From contig JAGTJL010000011.1 in NCBI GenBank assembly GCA_020746875.1, forward strand, positions 2,325,871 through 2,389,870: a DNA stretch of 64,000 nt, written 5' to 3'. Positions 44,237 to 55,182 of this stretch are shown piece by piece. Numbering within the stretch: the first letter of the stretch is position 1; each line of letters starts with the position of its first letter. The notes beneath the pieces were generated by a model, which saw only the letters and a program-made list of their open reading frames with translations, was not told the origin of the DNA and made no database searches. The position numbers were made by a program, and so were the translations under genes. Source of the stretch: Rhexocercosporidium sp. MPI-PUGE-AT-0058 (Eukaryota > Ascomycota > Leotiomycetes > Helotiales).

Positions 44237-47230
44237 TTAAGTCAGTATTAGTTGAAGATATTTCTTAATGGACTGACTGACGTAAAATAGAGCAACTGAC
44301 GAGCTTAACTGAGTAAATTAATTAGTATTGATTTGAACTGAAGATATAATATAAAAAATCAAATATTTAATAAGATAGCTTTAAAGGCTTCTTTAATTTT
44401 AATAGCCTCCCGATTCTGCCAATTCTTTAAGTATTCTTGATGCTATAATATCTCTCCGGTTAAGTTAGAGCTCTTTAGAGTAGTCTGTTTTTAATAGAAA
44501 GAAAAGACTCTTTTGCACTAAGAGCTTATAGTAAGAATAGTTAGAAAATCAAAAGCTATTTGAGCTAGCTGTGGCCATTCGGACTCACGTAGTCTTTAAT
44601 ATTCTATAACTCTTATATGCTTAATAAGGGGCTCTTAAATATAATAGAAATACTAATCTTTACGGTTAGAAATAGCTGCGGTGCGAGGTCGAGCAATTAG
44701 AGCGGCCGTATTAAGAATACCTTTTAGGTAATCCTTTTGCGCCGAAGACATAATAAGAGCTAGCTCTGGGGAAAGCGTAGTACGAGAAACAGTCGTTATA
44801 CTTTTATATTTATCTTCTCATAGTCTCTTAAACTTTGCCTTCGCAGGTATAAGGAATAGCGCCAGCAGTCTTTTATTCTTCTTAAAAAAAGACTACTTAT
44901 ATAAGAGGTGAAGGATTATAAAAGCTTTTTATACTACTATATCGTCGGTATTTTTGTACTACTTTTGGCACGCATTCCAAGCTAGCGTAATCGACTGTTG
45001 TATGCTTTGTAGTCATCGAGTTCGTGTTATTTAGCTCGGGTTTCCAACCTCTTAAAGTATATTATAATATGCTATAGGATAATAAAAGACTCTTATAAAG
45101 CACTATGCGATAGCTCTAGAGGTGCCTCACTTAGTATTGTATTGCCTTCTAAGCTTTTTATTAAGAAAAATAATAGTTTTAGCTACTCCTTAATAATCTC
45201 TAAAGTATGTTATTCCTCGTCCGACAGGTAGTCGTTATTGAATATCTCTTAATCTTTTGCCTTTATAAAGACGTGTAATATAGCCGCATATGCAATTAAA
45301 GCTTTACGCAACTCAATTCCTCGGCGTACTATTAAATAAGTGGCGTTTTAGCATACTCCTTTATTAAGAATTAACTTTTATTACTTGCTTAATGCTATTT
45401 TATTATTAATATCTTTTTATAGATCGTGAAACAGCGTACTTCTTTTCCTAGAGGTTATTATATATGCGATAAGGTTATAAAGCTTTCTTACTTTTCTACG
45501 GCGCTTTTAAAGCTTACGTTAATTGGCTAGTCCTACGGCTTTAAAGTCTCTCTTTTAAGAGCTCTTATCTTAATTAAATAAATAGGCCTCAGCGATTAAG
45601 TTAATAACGTGGCATATATAACGTAGTCTCTTTGCTTTAAGGTCAAATCCTATCGCCTTTCTTAGCTTAATAAGTGTAATATCGTTATTAGTCGGCGTTA
45701 TCGAATACAAAATAGCTAAGGTTATTAATAGTAATTCCGAATTAAGTAAAGAGAAGTAAGAGAATAGAGTATTAATCTATAATAGTTAATTAAAGCGTGC
45801 GCCAGGAAAAGAAGTAATTCTTAATATATTAATACTAGTCTTTCCGTGCTTTATGAGCTTTAGTAAGCTTATAAGACGTATATAGTTTTTATATTTAATA
45901 TTAATAAAGTGAATAACGATACTAAGTATATTAAGCCGCTTTCTCTTCGATCCTCAGCTATTAAAAGTAATAATTATCTTTAATTTAGTTATACCAATCT
46001 TCTTAATTATTTACGGCTTTATATAAAGAAAGAGGCTGTGAATCTATTTAAGAATTATAATATACGAGTCGGGAATCGCCTTAATAACATCGATATTCGT
46101 AATAGAAAAGCATCGTTTTAGGCGTTTAGAAGTAGCTTTTCGATGCTTAACGTTATTGTAAATAATTTATTTAAGGAATACGTTAATAAATTCTTGTTAT
46201 TAAAATAGAATTACTTTATTATAATTTCTATTTGTAATACTTAAGACTTGAGCACGTGGAGGCTTTATTAGTTTAACTCTTTAAGTATCTTCTCTTACGT
46301 CGAGTATATGTACTTCTTATATATAACGCTTTACGTTATTTAATATATTAGCGTTAAAGTGAAATTCGCGATTCTTAGAAAATTTGATATCGTAATAATT
46401 TAAATATATTACCGTTAGTTCTATAGAATTAATAAGGAAACGCATATAAAGCTTATAGCATTATATCGAGTTATTAAAGGATTTAGTAATATCTTTAAGG
46501 TTATAATTAACTTTTTATATTTATTATCGAAGTTTCCGCTTTATTGCTCTCGTTACTATTATTTCTACGAGTAATTTGAGCATTAAAACCTTCCGATTAT
46601 TAAATAACGGTTCTTTATAGTCGTAAGAAGAGTAATCTTCGTAATTCTTTATATTTGGCGTCTTATTTGGATCGTAATAGTCGTTATAAGTAAGCTTAAG
46701 CCGGAAATAACGGTCTTAAAGCACTCTCATTTCCCGACTTACCTTTGGCGCTATTATTATTATAAAAGGATTAATTAAAGGAGTCGTAGTCGTCGCCGCA
46801 GAGCGCGCAGGAGATGCTTGATTAGTATTATCTTTAATAATTATAAGGGAGGCGTGCGACGAAGTCATATTTGCTGAGTTTGCCTTGATTAAGTGGAAAA
46901 GTGAAGTTGGATTATGATTTAGGTGATGCCGAGAGCCTAAGGCAATTACATTATGGAGATTTTAGCGATTTCGGCTAATTAGAGGCTTTTATTTGGCCTT
47001 AGCCGAGCTCGATTTGTTAGGGGTCTTACTTTAAAATTAACCTAGCTTCTTAACTAAAACTGACCTTATTATAAGGTAAAACCTACCTTTCAACTGACAG
47101 TCTAGTTAAGTTGTCTATATTATAGCTGACTTATTAGGGTTAAGGCTATGGACTGACTGATTACGATATTTGGTCCAACTTAATAAGAGAGCTTAACTAG
47201 ACTGACTTATCGACCACTCTGATACCAGCC
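44237..47230 (-). mobile_element. RIP-degraded hAT (Restless-like) DNA transposon
   Basis: A nearly 3 kb AT-rich block interrupts normal sequence. Candidate terminal repeats are AAGTCAGTATTAGTTGAAG at about 44240 and, reverse-complemented, AAGTCAGTCTAGTTAAGC at about 47205. Both flanks contain GGTCGATA or its complement TATCGACC, so the exact borders and target duplication are unclear. The transposase relic lies inside on the minus strand. Confidence 0.7.
44690..46868 (-). pseudogene. hAT transposase pseudogene
   Basis: ATG 46868 starts MTSSHASLIIIKDNTNQASP, a hAT-like N-terminus. Around 45350-45050 the translation contains RRGIELRKALIAYAAILH, EIFNNDYLSDEE, stop, HTLEIIKE, LKLLFFLIKSLEGNTILSEA and HELDDYKAY. 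These correspond in order to the hAT core (expected RRGLELREAL, FNNDYLSDEEWHTLELIKDQLKPL, LTKSLEGNA). Trp codons expected in these blocks are stops, and almost every difference is a transition toward A or T. No intact frame exceeds about 60 codons. Confidence 0.75.
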
Positions 47231-48682
47231 GTCTTGGTGAGGAAGGCGTTGTGCTTCAAAATATTGGTGTATGGGCTAACAGGTTATAAAAGAGTTTTTT
47301 GATTTTTGAAGTCTTAACCGTGCTCTTGTTCCACATAGCAGCTAAAACTAACATTACTTCACCTATACTCTTCAGCTAGTAAATCAGCCCCTCTCCATCA
47401 GCCCCCTGCATATACTAGTTCTCAGATGCTTGTAAGCAGCGAATAAAAGCTTAATCATACACATGTATTGCACATTGCAATTCACAGGTAATTCTTAGCT
47501 ACGCAATCGTGTTCATCTTTATCAGGAGGTGAATTGAGAGTGAATTTATAGAGGGAGGAGCAGTATTCTCCTTAGGGCATCTATGTTAACCTAACTTACT
47601 CTATAGATAAAGCACTGGGTGCATTTCTGGAAAGTGTCCACTTTGGGCCCTAGGAACTTGTTTGGGCTCCTTAAGCATCTTCACCAAACTTGACGAAAAT
47701 GATATAAGAGAACGGAAGTTAGATCAAGTATGATTGGCTAAAAGTGAGAAGTCACAATACGTGACAATGTAATATATTTTGCTCAGGATGCTCAGGGAGA
47801 TCAGGTGAGTTGCTCAGAGTACTTAGGGTGCTTAGGTTGCTCTGGTGAGCTGAGGGCCTGAGCAAGAGCGGCAAGCTTACTAACTGCATGGGAAACAGAA
47901 AAGAGAGAAAATTGATCGTCAATACCACGTTATACGGCCGGAGGACGGCTATAGGAAAGTGCAATTCTAGGAAATATAAGTAATCACTTAATCTGTCTTC
48001 CGCTGCCTTAATTAATACAAGACTTAATGCAAGATCTGTATCAGTAGCGCCTGAGTTTATTACCTTCTTTTCTTTTTTAATATTTTATATAATTAACCGC
48101 GTTTTATAAGTTTTTCCTGCTTAAAAGAATAGGTAAAATCGGCACGTTTTAAGATATAGCATCTCTCATCAGCCAAAAAAATTCGCGGACGCCGAGAATC
48201 GAATCCGCCATTTTCGCTATTTTCGTCAAAAGGCCGCCTTTAAAGCTTAACGCCGCTTTTTTAAATTTTAATTAGTCGCTAGTATTAAAAGCGCCAGTTT
48301 ATTTTAATAAATGCTAAGCTTAATAAGGTAATTTTATAAATATAATTTAAACGCTAAAATATTATAATTTTAAGAAGAAAATATCTTAGCGTTTTTTTAT
48401 TAACCGAATCCGGTTAGATGAGCGTTAATTTTAAGTTTCGCTTATATTTCGTCGGGCACGTCCTAAAAACTAGTCTCGCTAAAGCTCTTACGCTATGAAT
48501 ATCTACGCTAAAAAAAATTATAATAAGAAAATCGTTCGTTTTAGGTAAATTATATGCGCACGCTAGCCGGCACTAGCCATAATCGCGTTATAAGGGGTAT
48601 ATTTTTAATTATTATTATATTATTAATATTATTAATACTTTTACAGACCTTATTAATATATTAAATAAAATAAATAATAAAG
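47231..48682. other. Intergenic and relic DNA
   Basis: Normal composition to about 48000, containing the dispersed repeat at 47785-47900, then AT-rich, RIP-like sequence with short GC-containing blocks. No gene supported. Confidence 0.45.
47785..47900 (+). repeat. Dispersed repeat, copy B (TGCTCAGG family)
   Basis: GCTCAGGATGCTCAGG..GTGAGTTGCTCAGA..GGTGCTTAGGTTGCTC is followed by GCGGCAAGCTTACTAACTG. Order and spacing correspond to the reverse complement of 7436-7515. A simpler cluster of the same octamer lies at 12365-12440. Confidence 0.5.
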
Positions 48683-48702
48683 CCCTACTTTTAAAAGTAG
48701 GG
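48683..48702. repeat. 20 bp perfect palindrome
   Basis: CCCTACTTTTAAAAGTAGGG, inside an AT-rich relic tract. Possibly the end of an element or a cruciform; nothing else identifies it. Confidence 0.8.
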
Positions 48703-49315
48703 TTATAATACGCTAGTCTATTTCGGCGCTTTCGGCGCTTTTTACGCCTTCGGCGCGCTTTTAATTTACTATAATAAGAAACTGTCCCTAAAATTTTCGA
48801 TATGCAACTTTAGCTCTAAAAGCGCCAGAATGGCGCCTCTAGCGCAGTTGACGGACGTCCGCCTCTCGATTTTTTTGCTGATGTAATTTGAGTAATATTT
48901 AAAATCTGCGACAACACCACGCCTAGCATGCGTCTCTAGATCACTCGGGGCCGTGGGCATTATCATCTCTGCATCAGTGCTGATTTTTCCATACACGCCA
49001 ACCCGCTGTTGAGGAGATCTTTTTCTTTGAACTCTTGAATTTACTCCCCAGACCCTGACCACCGACCCGACTATTTAAAAAATATACTTTCACCAATCAA
49101 TCTACTTGTGCTCCCTTTGAACCATTGCCATTTGTCTTATTGTCTTATTTACTCTGCCATATTGTGATCCCTCCGGCTGCCCTCCGACAGTGACCGACTG
49201 TTACACTGTTAATTCTTATTTGGCCTGGGATTAATTAAGCGCCGTGCACGTGCCGCCCTGCTGCGCCCCTTGGGGGGGTTGTCCTTACTTTGGGGGCGTC
49301 CAGCCATTACTACAG
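48703..49315. other. Intergenic, no gene recognised
   Basis: AT-rich, then normal composition. A 97-codon minus-strand frame (49062-48769) lacks any motif and is not supported. Confidence 0.4.
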
Positions 49316-49388
49316 TAGCCGGCCCACCTCCTGTTTCGCTCGGGGCTCGCGTACAAAGCCCCGAGCGAAACAGGAGGTGGGCCGGCTA
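49316..49388. repeat. Perfect 32 bp inverted repeat with 9 nt loop
   Basis: The left arm 49316-49347 begins TAGCCGGCCCACCTCCTG and ends CGCTCGGGGCT. The right arm 49357-49388 is its exact reverse complement; the loop is CGCGTACAA. GC content is high compared with surrounding DNA. A perfect hairpin of this size is strikingly young or actively maintained. Confidence 0.95.
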
Positions 49389-49544
49389 GTAGACCGGGGC
49401 TGAGTCTGGTGACGGCTGAGAGGATAATTCTATCCAGTCTGGGGAACTTTTGTGGCTTGAAACTGAATGTTTGCATGGCTTGGCGCCGATGGTGGGTTGG
49501 TCTCCGAAATAGGGCTGAGTCAACCCCGCACCCTCCATTTACAA

Positions 49545-50054
49545 GGCCACAGCTAAATCCACACACGGAAATAGCTAAATCAACACATGCCAAGGATTTT
49601 GAAGACACACCGGGCGCCTCTATCACCCTTGCCCCACCATACTAATTTGTACTGCAGTGCAAGGGCCACTTATGCATTTGAAGTGTCCTGAGTTACCCCC
49701 TGAATCAACTTTTGAAGCTATTTACATTTTCCAATCGTACAACAGCATATTAACTTTTACCGGCGAACCTTGCGGTCCTGCACCACCTGCAGCAGTTTAC
49801 AGTGATATTTCTACTGGTTTTTCTGCTATTCAAGCGCATGCAAGAGTTAATGGCTATGCTTTTATGCAACGAGATACACGACCTTACCGTGCATTATTCG
49901 TCTGCGATCGTAAGGGTAAATACAGACCAAAGGGGAAGCAAACAGTACAAATTAATATGGAAGGGCGAGGATGATAAATGCACCCTTCGGATTCCCCGAA
50001 AATCCTTGGCCTGTGTTGATTTAGCTATTTCCGTGTGTGGACTTAGCTGTGGCC
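49545..50054 (+). mobile_element. Short MULE-type element (510 bp) with about 55 bp TIRs and 8 bp target duplication
   Basis: The left TIR starts at 49545 with GGCCACAGCTAAATCCACAC and the right TIR, ending at 50054, is its reverse complement with few differences over about 55 bp. ATTTACAA directly repeats on both sides (49537-49544 and 50055-50062), a clean target-site duplication. Inside, a frame from ATG 49672 to 49974 encodes 100 residues with FSAIQAHARVNGYAFMQRD and ALFVCDRKGKYRPKGK, the FAR1-like N-terminal DNA-binding region of MULE transposases. The catalytic domain is missing, so this is a deletion derivative that kept its ends and DNA-binding ORF. Confidence 0.88.
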
Positions 50055-50513
50055 ATTTACAAAGGTGCTACCGGCCTCCTTGTAAGGCCGCAAGTTAAGA
50101 CCATGCGGCAACTATAACTTTCAGCCTGGTGCCACCGCTGCGCTGCGCTGAAGAGACGTCTCTCTTTTCGGTTGGTTGGGCTTGTATTCGGTGTTGAAGA
50201 GGGGTTCCCGTTAGCGTGTATTGATTTTGATCGGGTGGAATCTCTGACACTCTTCTATATAATTGTCGCCTCCCTTCCTTCTTAGAAGGGTATGTTCACT
50301 CAAGATCATTATCAAATCATACCTATTTTAATATTCGACTCATCCAAAACACCTTGTCGCTGGCGACCACATCTTCATGCCCAGCTGGACAAGTTTCTTC
50401 TTCCACTTCACTCAATGTGTCGTCTGTAACTATCTCTACCGCACCTGATTTCAGTCAAATACACGAACTAGAACCTCCACACCAGATCCCTCGATAACCC
50501 CACAACTCTCACT

Positions 50514-53138
50514 ATGAGCGGAAACATATGGCAATTAGCCACAGACTGGGGCTTCCTTATGTCAGGGGACGCTGAGAAGCCAGACGCAGTCTACAACGCC
50601 GGCCGAATCAACGACGCGCTCCGCCTCGACGACGGCACCCTCCTCGTCGCCAGCGACACGAGCGGCGTCTGGATTGCTGATGACACAGGCGGCGCGGCAA
50701 CACCACTCTTCCGCCGACAAACGCAGCCGAACCTCCGAAGGCTCTGTCTCGGCCCTCTCGCGGCTAAGCACGTTTACGCGGGCGGCGAGTTCCTCTGGGA
50801 AACCGACATTCGCTTCAGCCCGATTGACCTTGGCAGGTGGCGCGAAATCCCGGTCAGAGACTCCCTCCGTAACCCACTGAATCCTGGCGTCATCCACGAC
50901 ATCGCGGTCACGATCGATGGCCTGATTGTGCTCGCTGCCGACAATGGCATCTTCTGGGCGCCCGTCGTCACGGCGGCGAGTCCGACGTACGTTTTCAAGC
51001 GCGCGGTGGATTCCCCAGGCATTCCGTCCGGGCGGTACAGCGCGGTAGCCGCGTCGCGCAGCTCGGATCTTCCTGTGGCGGTGGGAGCAGAGCAGAGGAC
51101 TGGCATGACTACTCCGCAGCCGTTCGGGCTGTTTTTCGGGAAGAGGACGGCGACGGACCTTGAACTCCACCTGGCGCAGGTCAATCCGGCGACGGTCGTC
51201 CCATCAAACATGTTTCGGATTTCGATCGCCTCCTGTGCGGGCGACAGGTCTATCATGTATGCTGTCGCAGGGGGCTCGAATGATGGGATGTATTGTATCC
51301 TCCGCTCCAGGGACGGTGGTCTTTTGTGGGACGTCGTCGGCAGCAAAGTAAACGGCAATGATAGGCAAAAGCTCTTCGGCGATACCACCGACGTAGCCGG
51401 TGGCCTCCAGTGGTATTCCAACTGCATCGCTGTGAGCACCGCGGCGCCGACCCCGACCGCACCTGAAAAAGTCGCCGTGGGATGGACGAATGGCTACTTC
51501 ACGTCTGTGGACCAAGGCACTTCATGGGATGAGATTCCCTCCACCAGCGAGGGTCTGCACGCGGACTTTCAAGGCTTGAGGTTCGATAGGAATGATGCGG
51601 CTCAAAACACGATCTACGTCTGCAGCGACGGAGGGATCGCCATCACAAACGACCTGGGACACAAGCATTCCTCGCTCTGCAATCGTCACCTGCCCAACCT
51701 ACAGTTGTACAGGGGAGCGCACGGCGACCGCACCGGCAGTCTCTTAGCCATCAGTATGCAAGATAACGGGAATCGGTCATGCGTCCTTTACCCACAGACG
51801 CAACCGTGGAAGGAAATCGAAGGGAACGTGGATGGGCGGCTGGTCGCCTTCATTCGCAACGGCCAGCTCCTCTCTTACAGCAACAACGAAGGCACCCCTG
51901 CAGGGGTCCACGAGTTCAGATTCGATCCTGCTAAGGAGATCTTCAAATCCTCCCTGGGCATCATTCCACTGGCTGGTGCACCAAGCGGTGCGGGCTTGAC
52001 TTTGACGGAAAATTTGATCACGGCAGCGCGGCCTTGGTGGGGAGGAGTTGACCAAATATGGCCTTTAGAGGCAGTCAATACGCCGACCTGGAAGAATGCG
52101 GACAATGAGCCTTTGGTTGCCACGGCCGGCTCTGGGGGCAGTGTTTTCGGGTTGTTTATGGGGAAGACGGACCACGATCTCCGGTGGGATCTTCTCGGTT
52201 CATTCGTACCTCAGATGAACGAGACAATCTTCTCCGTGGGCTCCGTAGATGGGACCTTCGTCATCGTTGGCACGAACCAAGGCCGCATCTTCAAGCTAAC
52301 CCCCGAGACACCCTCCTGGACTGCCATCGCCATGACTGTCAACGGCGTAACGGTAACGCGCACAACGCAAGTCCAACAACTCGCGATCCAAAGTGCCGAC
52401 CTCGCCTTCGCCATCGCCTCCGGCTCCCTAGTCCTCCAACTCGACCCCTCCCAAGAATGGAACCCCGTGGCGTCTAACCCTCCCACCTTCCTCGGCCTCT
52501 CCGCCGAAGACTACACCGGGATCGAAACCGACTGGACATGGTCCTTCACCGCCGCACCCCGCCGAATCTTCGTCACCAGCGATACCAATGTCTACAGCAG
52601 CGGTGACAATGGCCGCACCTGGACGACCCTCGTCCGCGGCCTACCGCGCACCCCACACTGCGTCGACCTCCGCTTCGCGCGCGAGGACTCTGGCGCCACT
52701 TGGCTCTACCTCGCAACGTATGGGTGGTCGATCCAGCGGCTGCTGCTAAATGCGACCCCGGGGCCGCTGCGCACCGTGGTCCTCGACCCCGGAGAGACGT
52801 TCATCCTGGTTGAGCACGGGGGCGGCGACGACACGGACACGCAGGCCATCTCGCGGAGGGAGGCGCAGATCAATGTCCTCGCACCGGTGCAGACCATGCG
52901 GGTGTTGCATGCATTTGAGAATATCACGATTACGATGAGTGTTAGGGTGCAGTATGTTGTTGATGATTCGGTCAGGGTGGCGTATCATCTGATTCTGCAT
53001 AACTCAGATGATGGAGGAGGGGCGGATACGAATGGCAGTTTTGTGTTGCAGCCATTTGAGACACATAAGGAGGTTGCAAGCGTGGGATACGTGGGGGATT
53101 CGGGGTCGGCCATTTTTACAATGACGCATGCGATGTAG
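50514..53138 (+). CDS. BNR/VPS10-type beta-propeller protein, unknown function
   Basis: One 874-codon exon starts at ATG 50514 (MSGNIWQLATDWGFLM). There is no signal peptide or membrane helix. Asp-box (BNR) motifs S-x-D-x-G-x-T/x-W occur as SRDGGLLW (about residue 266), TSVDQGTSW (about 330) and SSGDNGRTW (about 700). Propeller strands such as DGTLLVASDTSGVWIAD and NTIYVCSDGGIAI lie between. These features resemble the ten-bladed VPS10/sortilin and glycosyl-hydrolase-74/sialidase-like propellers. The C-terminal 120 residues (VVLDPGETFILVEHGGGDDT and a segment rich in beta strands) may form a separate domain. GC-rich, well-biased codon use contrasts with flanking relics. Catalytic residues of sialidases are not evident, so a binding role is as likely as an enzymatic one. 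Confidence 0.8.
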   Translation: MSGNIWQLATDWGFLMSGDAEKPDAVYNAGRINDALRLDDGTLLVASDTSGVWIADDTGGAATPLFRRQTQPNLRRLCLGPLAAKHVYAGGEFLWETDIRFSPIDLGRWREIPVRDSLRNPLNPGVIHDIAVTIDGLIVLAADNGIFWAPVVTAASPTYVFKRAVDSPGIPSGRYSAVAASRSSDLPVAVGAEQRTGMTTPQPFGLFFGKRTATDLELHLAQVNPATVVPSNMFRISIASCAGDRSIMYAVAGGSNDGMYCILRSRDGGLLWDVVGSKVNGNDRQKLFGDTTDVAGGLQWYSNCIAVSTAAPTPTAPEKVAVGWTNGYFTSVDQGTSWDEIPSTSEGLHADFQGLRFDRNDAAQNTIYVCSDGGIAITNDLGHKHSSLCNRHLPNLQLYRGAHGDRTGSLLAISMQDNGNRSCVLYPQTQPWKEIEGNVDGRLVAFIRNGQLLSYSNNEGTPAGVHEFRFDPAKEIFKSSLGIIPLAGAPSGAGLTLTENLITAARPWWGGVDQIWPLEAVNTPTWKNADNEPLVATAGSGGSVFGLFMGKTDHDLRWDLLGSFVPQMNETIFSVGSVDGTFVIVGTNQGRIFKLTPETPSWTAIAMTVNGVTVTRTTQVQQLAIQSADLAFAIASGSLVLQLDPSQEWNPVASNPPTFLGLSAEDYTGIETDWTWSFTAAPRRIFVTSDTNVYSSGDNGRTWTTLVRGLPRTPHCVDLRFAREDSGATWLYLATYGWSIQRLLLNATPGPLRTVVLDPGETFILVEHGGGDDTDTQAISRREAQINVLAPVQTMRVLHAFENITITMSVRVQYVVDDSVRVAYHLILHNSDDGGGADTNGSFVLQPFETHKEVASVGYVGDSGSAIFTMTHAM

Positions 53139-53498
53139 TTTTGAGGTTGGTGCAGAGACCAAAATCTCCTGGCTGGAATTGATATTGGCCATCTGGTTGC
53201 AATATATACAGAATGTTTACTTGCTTCACATCTCGGAGAACGATGCCTTTCCATTCAAGACAGTCAAGTGCCTAAAGCATTTGCAGGAAGCCTAAGTTGG
53301 CAGTACTATTAAATTAAGAGTACAAATAACTTACTAGCACAAAGAAACCATTAGCGCCACGGGGCTGTTGGTACTATCGAAATATTGGTGCAAGAAATTT
53401 ATTACTACCAAAAAACTACTAGTTTTATGAAATAGTTGGTACAAATAATTTGTTGGTACCATAAACCTAATGGTATTAGGAAGTGATTGGTTAACACG
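53139..53498. other. Intergenic with repeated TTGGTAC motifs
   Basis: TTGGTAC or close variants recur about five times between 53360 and 53460 (for example TTGGTACAAATAATTTGTTGGTACC), suggesting a small decayed repeat. Confidence 0.4.
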
Positions 53499-54064
53499 AT
53501 GCCTTCTCGTCGGAGTATATATAAAAATAAAGGCGTAGGTAACGTCGACGACTTACGAAAAAGAATTCGTATTCGAAAAGAGACTGAAAGACGGAGGCTT
53601 TACGTAGAACTTAACGCAACCTTACTTAAGTAATTAATAAGTTAAAAGAAAGCTTCCGAGTTGTAAGAGTCGCAGCTAAGAAAAGCAACTGAATAAATAA
53701 GGAGTTATTAAAGCGTTATAAAACGCGTGGAGAGTTCGCTCCAGCTGATATTTTAATTCCTACGAGAGAGCTTAATAAAACTCCGAACGTTATAAAAGCT
53801 TTTTCTCTTACGCTTTAAGGCTATTCCGAATTCTATTACGCCGTAATTCAGGCTCAATTAGCTATCGATGAAGTTAAGGGCGACGAGATTATATTCTTTA
53901 TAAAGCTTATAATAAGAGAGGCTATTAATTATAAGAATTTAATAAAGTCTTCCCCTACGCCGGAAGCAGAGCTCGAAAATATACTTAAGGCATTAGATAG
54001 CTCTAATATTAAGTCTAATATAAGCTCAATTAACTTTATAACTCGTAATACTAATTTTATATAA
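53499..54064 (+). pseudogene. AT-rich coding relic, unrecognised
   Basis: It starts MPSRRSIYKNKGVGNVDDLR, followed by basic RKRIRIRKETERRRLYVELN, a few stops, then a long open stretch to about 54064 (GYSEFYYAVIQAQLAIDEVK, SSPTPEAELENILKALDSS). It reads like a small basic protein of a RIPed repeat. Family unknown. Confidence 0.4.
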
Positions 54065-54213
54065 TTTTAATAATAATTAACAGTATAAATTCCTAATTAC
54101 TATATAAATTAAGTAGTGCGAGAGAATCTGAGCTGTGACACTTGCTTTCCTGTGACACTCGCTTTCCCTGACTGTAAGCGAGAGCACGCAGAATTACAGG
54201 CAGCGCACTGACG

Positions 54214-54895
54214 ATTGATTAATTTAGATGCCGCCGGAAAGTCCACTATTATGTTCAAGCTGCATAAGCGTAATAGTTTCGATACAACTATTCTTCCTAA
54301 AATCGGTACATAATATCCCGGACGGCTCTTCAGGATTACTAGTAACAGTAATACGGGCCAGGAGCTAACAATATATGCCACATATCAACGTTAACTCCGT
54401 CTAATTCAAGAACATCCAATTCAACGTGTTAGGCGTAGAAAGAGCTGATGAGATCATACCTGCGTGGAAGAGACCATACTTCCAGAATTCCCAGAGTATT
54501 ATCTTTGTTGTCGATTGTAACGATCGAGACCGTGTTATTAATGCCCGTGAGGAACTCCAGTATATATTAAACGAGGATAAGCTACGAGATGCTCTTCTGT
54601 TAGTTTTCGCCAATAAGCAGAACTTGCCAGTGAGTAATAGCTATTAATGAGACTAAGAGTAATACTGAATGATATATAGAATGCGACAAACGCAGCCGAG
54701 ATCGGAGATAAGTTGAGCCTTTATAGCTTGAGACAGCAAGCATAGGTGGGCCTCTTTATCCCTTTTGAATATATACATATTCTAATACTTAATAGTACGT
54801 CTAACCTACTTGCGCCATCTCCGGTAATAATCTTTACGAAGGTCTTAAATGGCTCAAAAACTCACTTCGAAAGGCCGGCCACTCTTAAATATTAC
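54214..54895 (+). pseudogene. ARF-family small GTPase pseudogene
   Basis: Exon-like pieces are in ARF order. LDAAGKSTIMFKLH is the P-loop (GLDAAGKTT). After a degraded stretch comes [20 protein letters not shown], where the G3 motif WDVGGQDKIRPLW is destroyed. Then [39 protein letters not shown] (G4, NKQD to NKQN), a GTGAGT donor-like site at about 54630, NAAEIGDKLSLYSLRQQ, and CATSGNNLYEGLKWLKNSL (G5). Stops and frame changes occur in the second and last parts. Introns appear to be retained, so this is a decayed duplicate, not a retrocopy. Intact ARFs regulate vesicle coat assembly at the Golgi. Confidence 0.85.
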
Positions 54896-55182
54896 AACTA
54901 CTAGAACCCGCACCTGACATTATTACTCCTATTTCATGCGAGAATTAGGAATTTTCTAATGAGTCCGGGACGGAAAAATCTGAGTCCTCTTCATCATAAC
55001 CACACACATAAGCTCGTTTATCAAGCGTCAGGACTTTTTTCAAAGCTTTTACAAGACTAAAGCGTTATACACGTGATTCTCTTTCGACCGTTGCCACGCA
55101 AGTCAAGTCATATCCAATAACTGCGAGAACCGGACGAAAGTTCCTTCCCTTTTAAGACGTGCAACAAAAAGCTATCCCTTCG

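Noticed and set aside
50562..51439. 202- and 221-codon minus-strand frames
   Set aside because: Arise from GC-rich codon bias of the propeller gene on the opposite strand.
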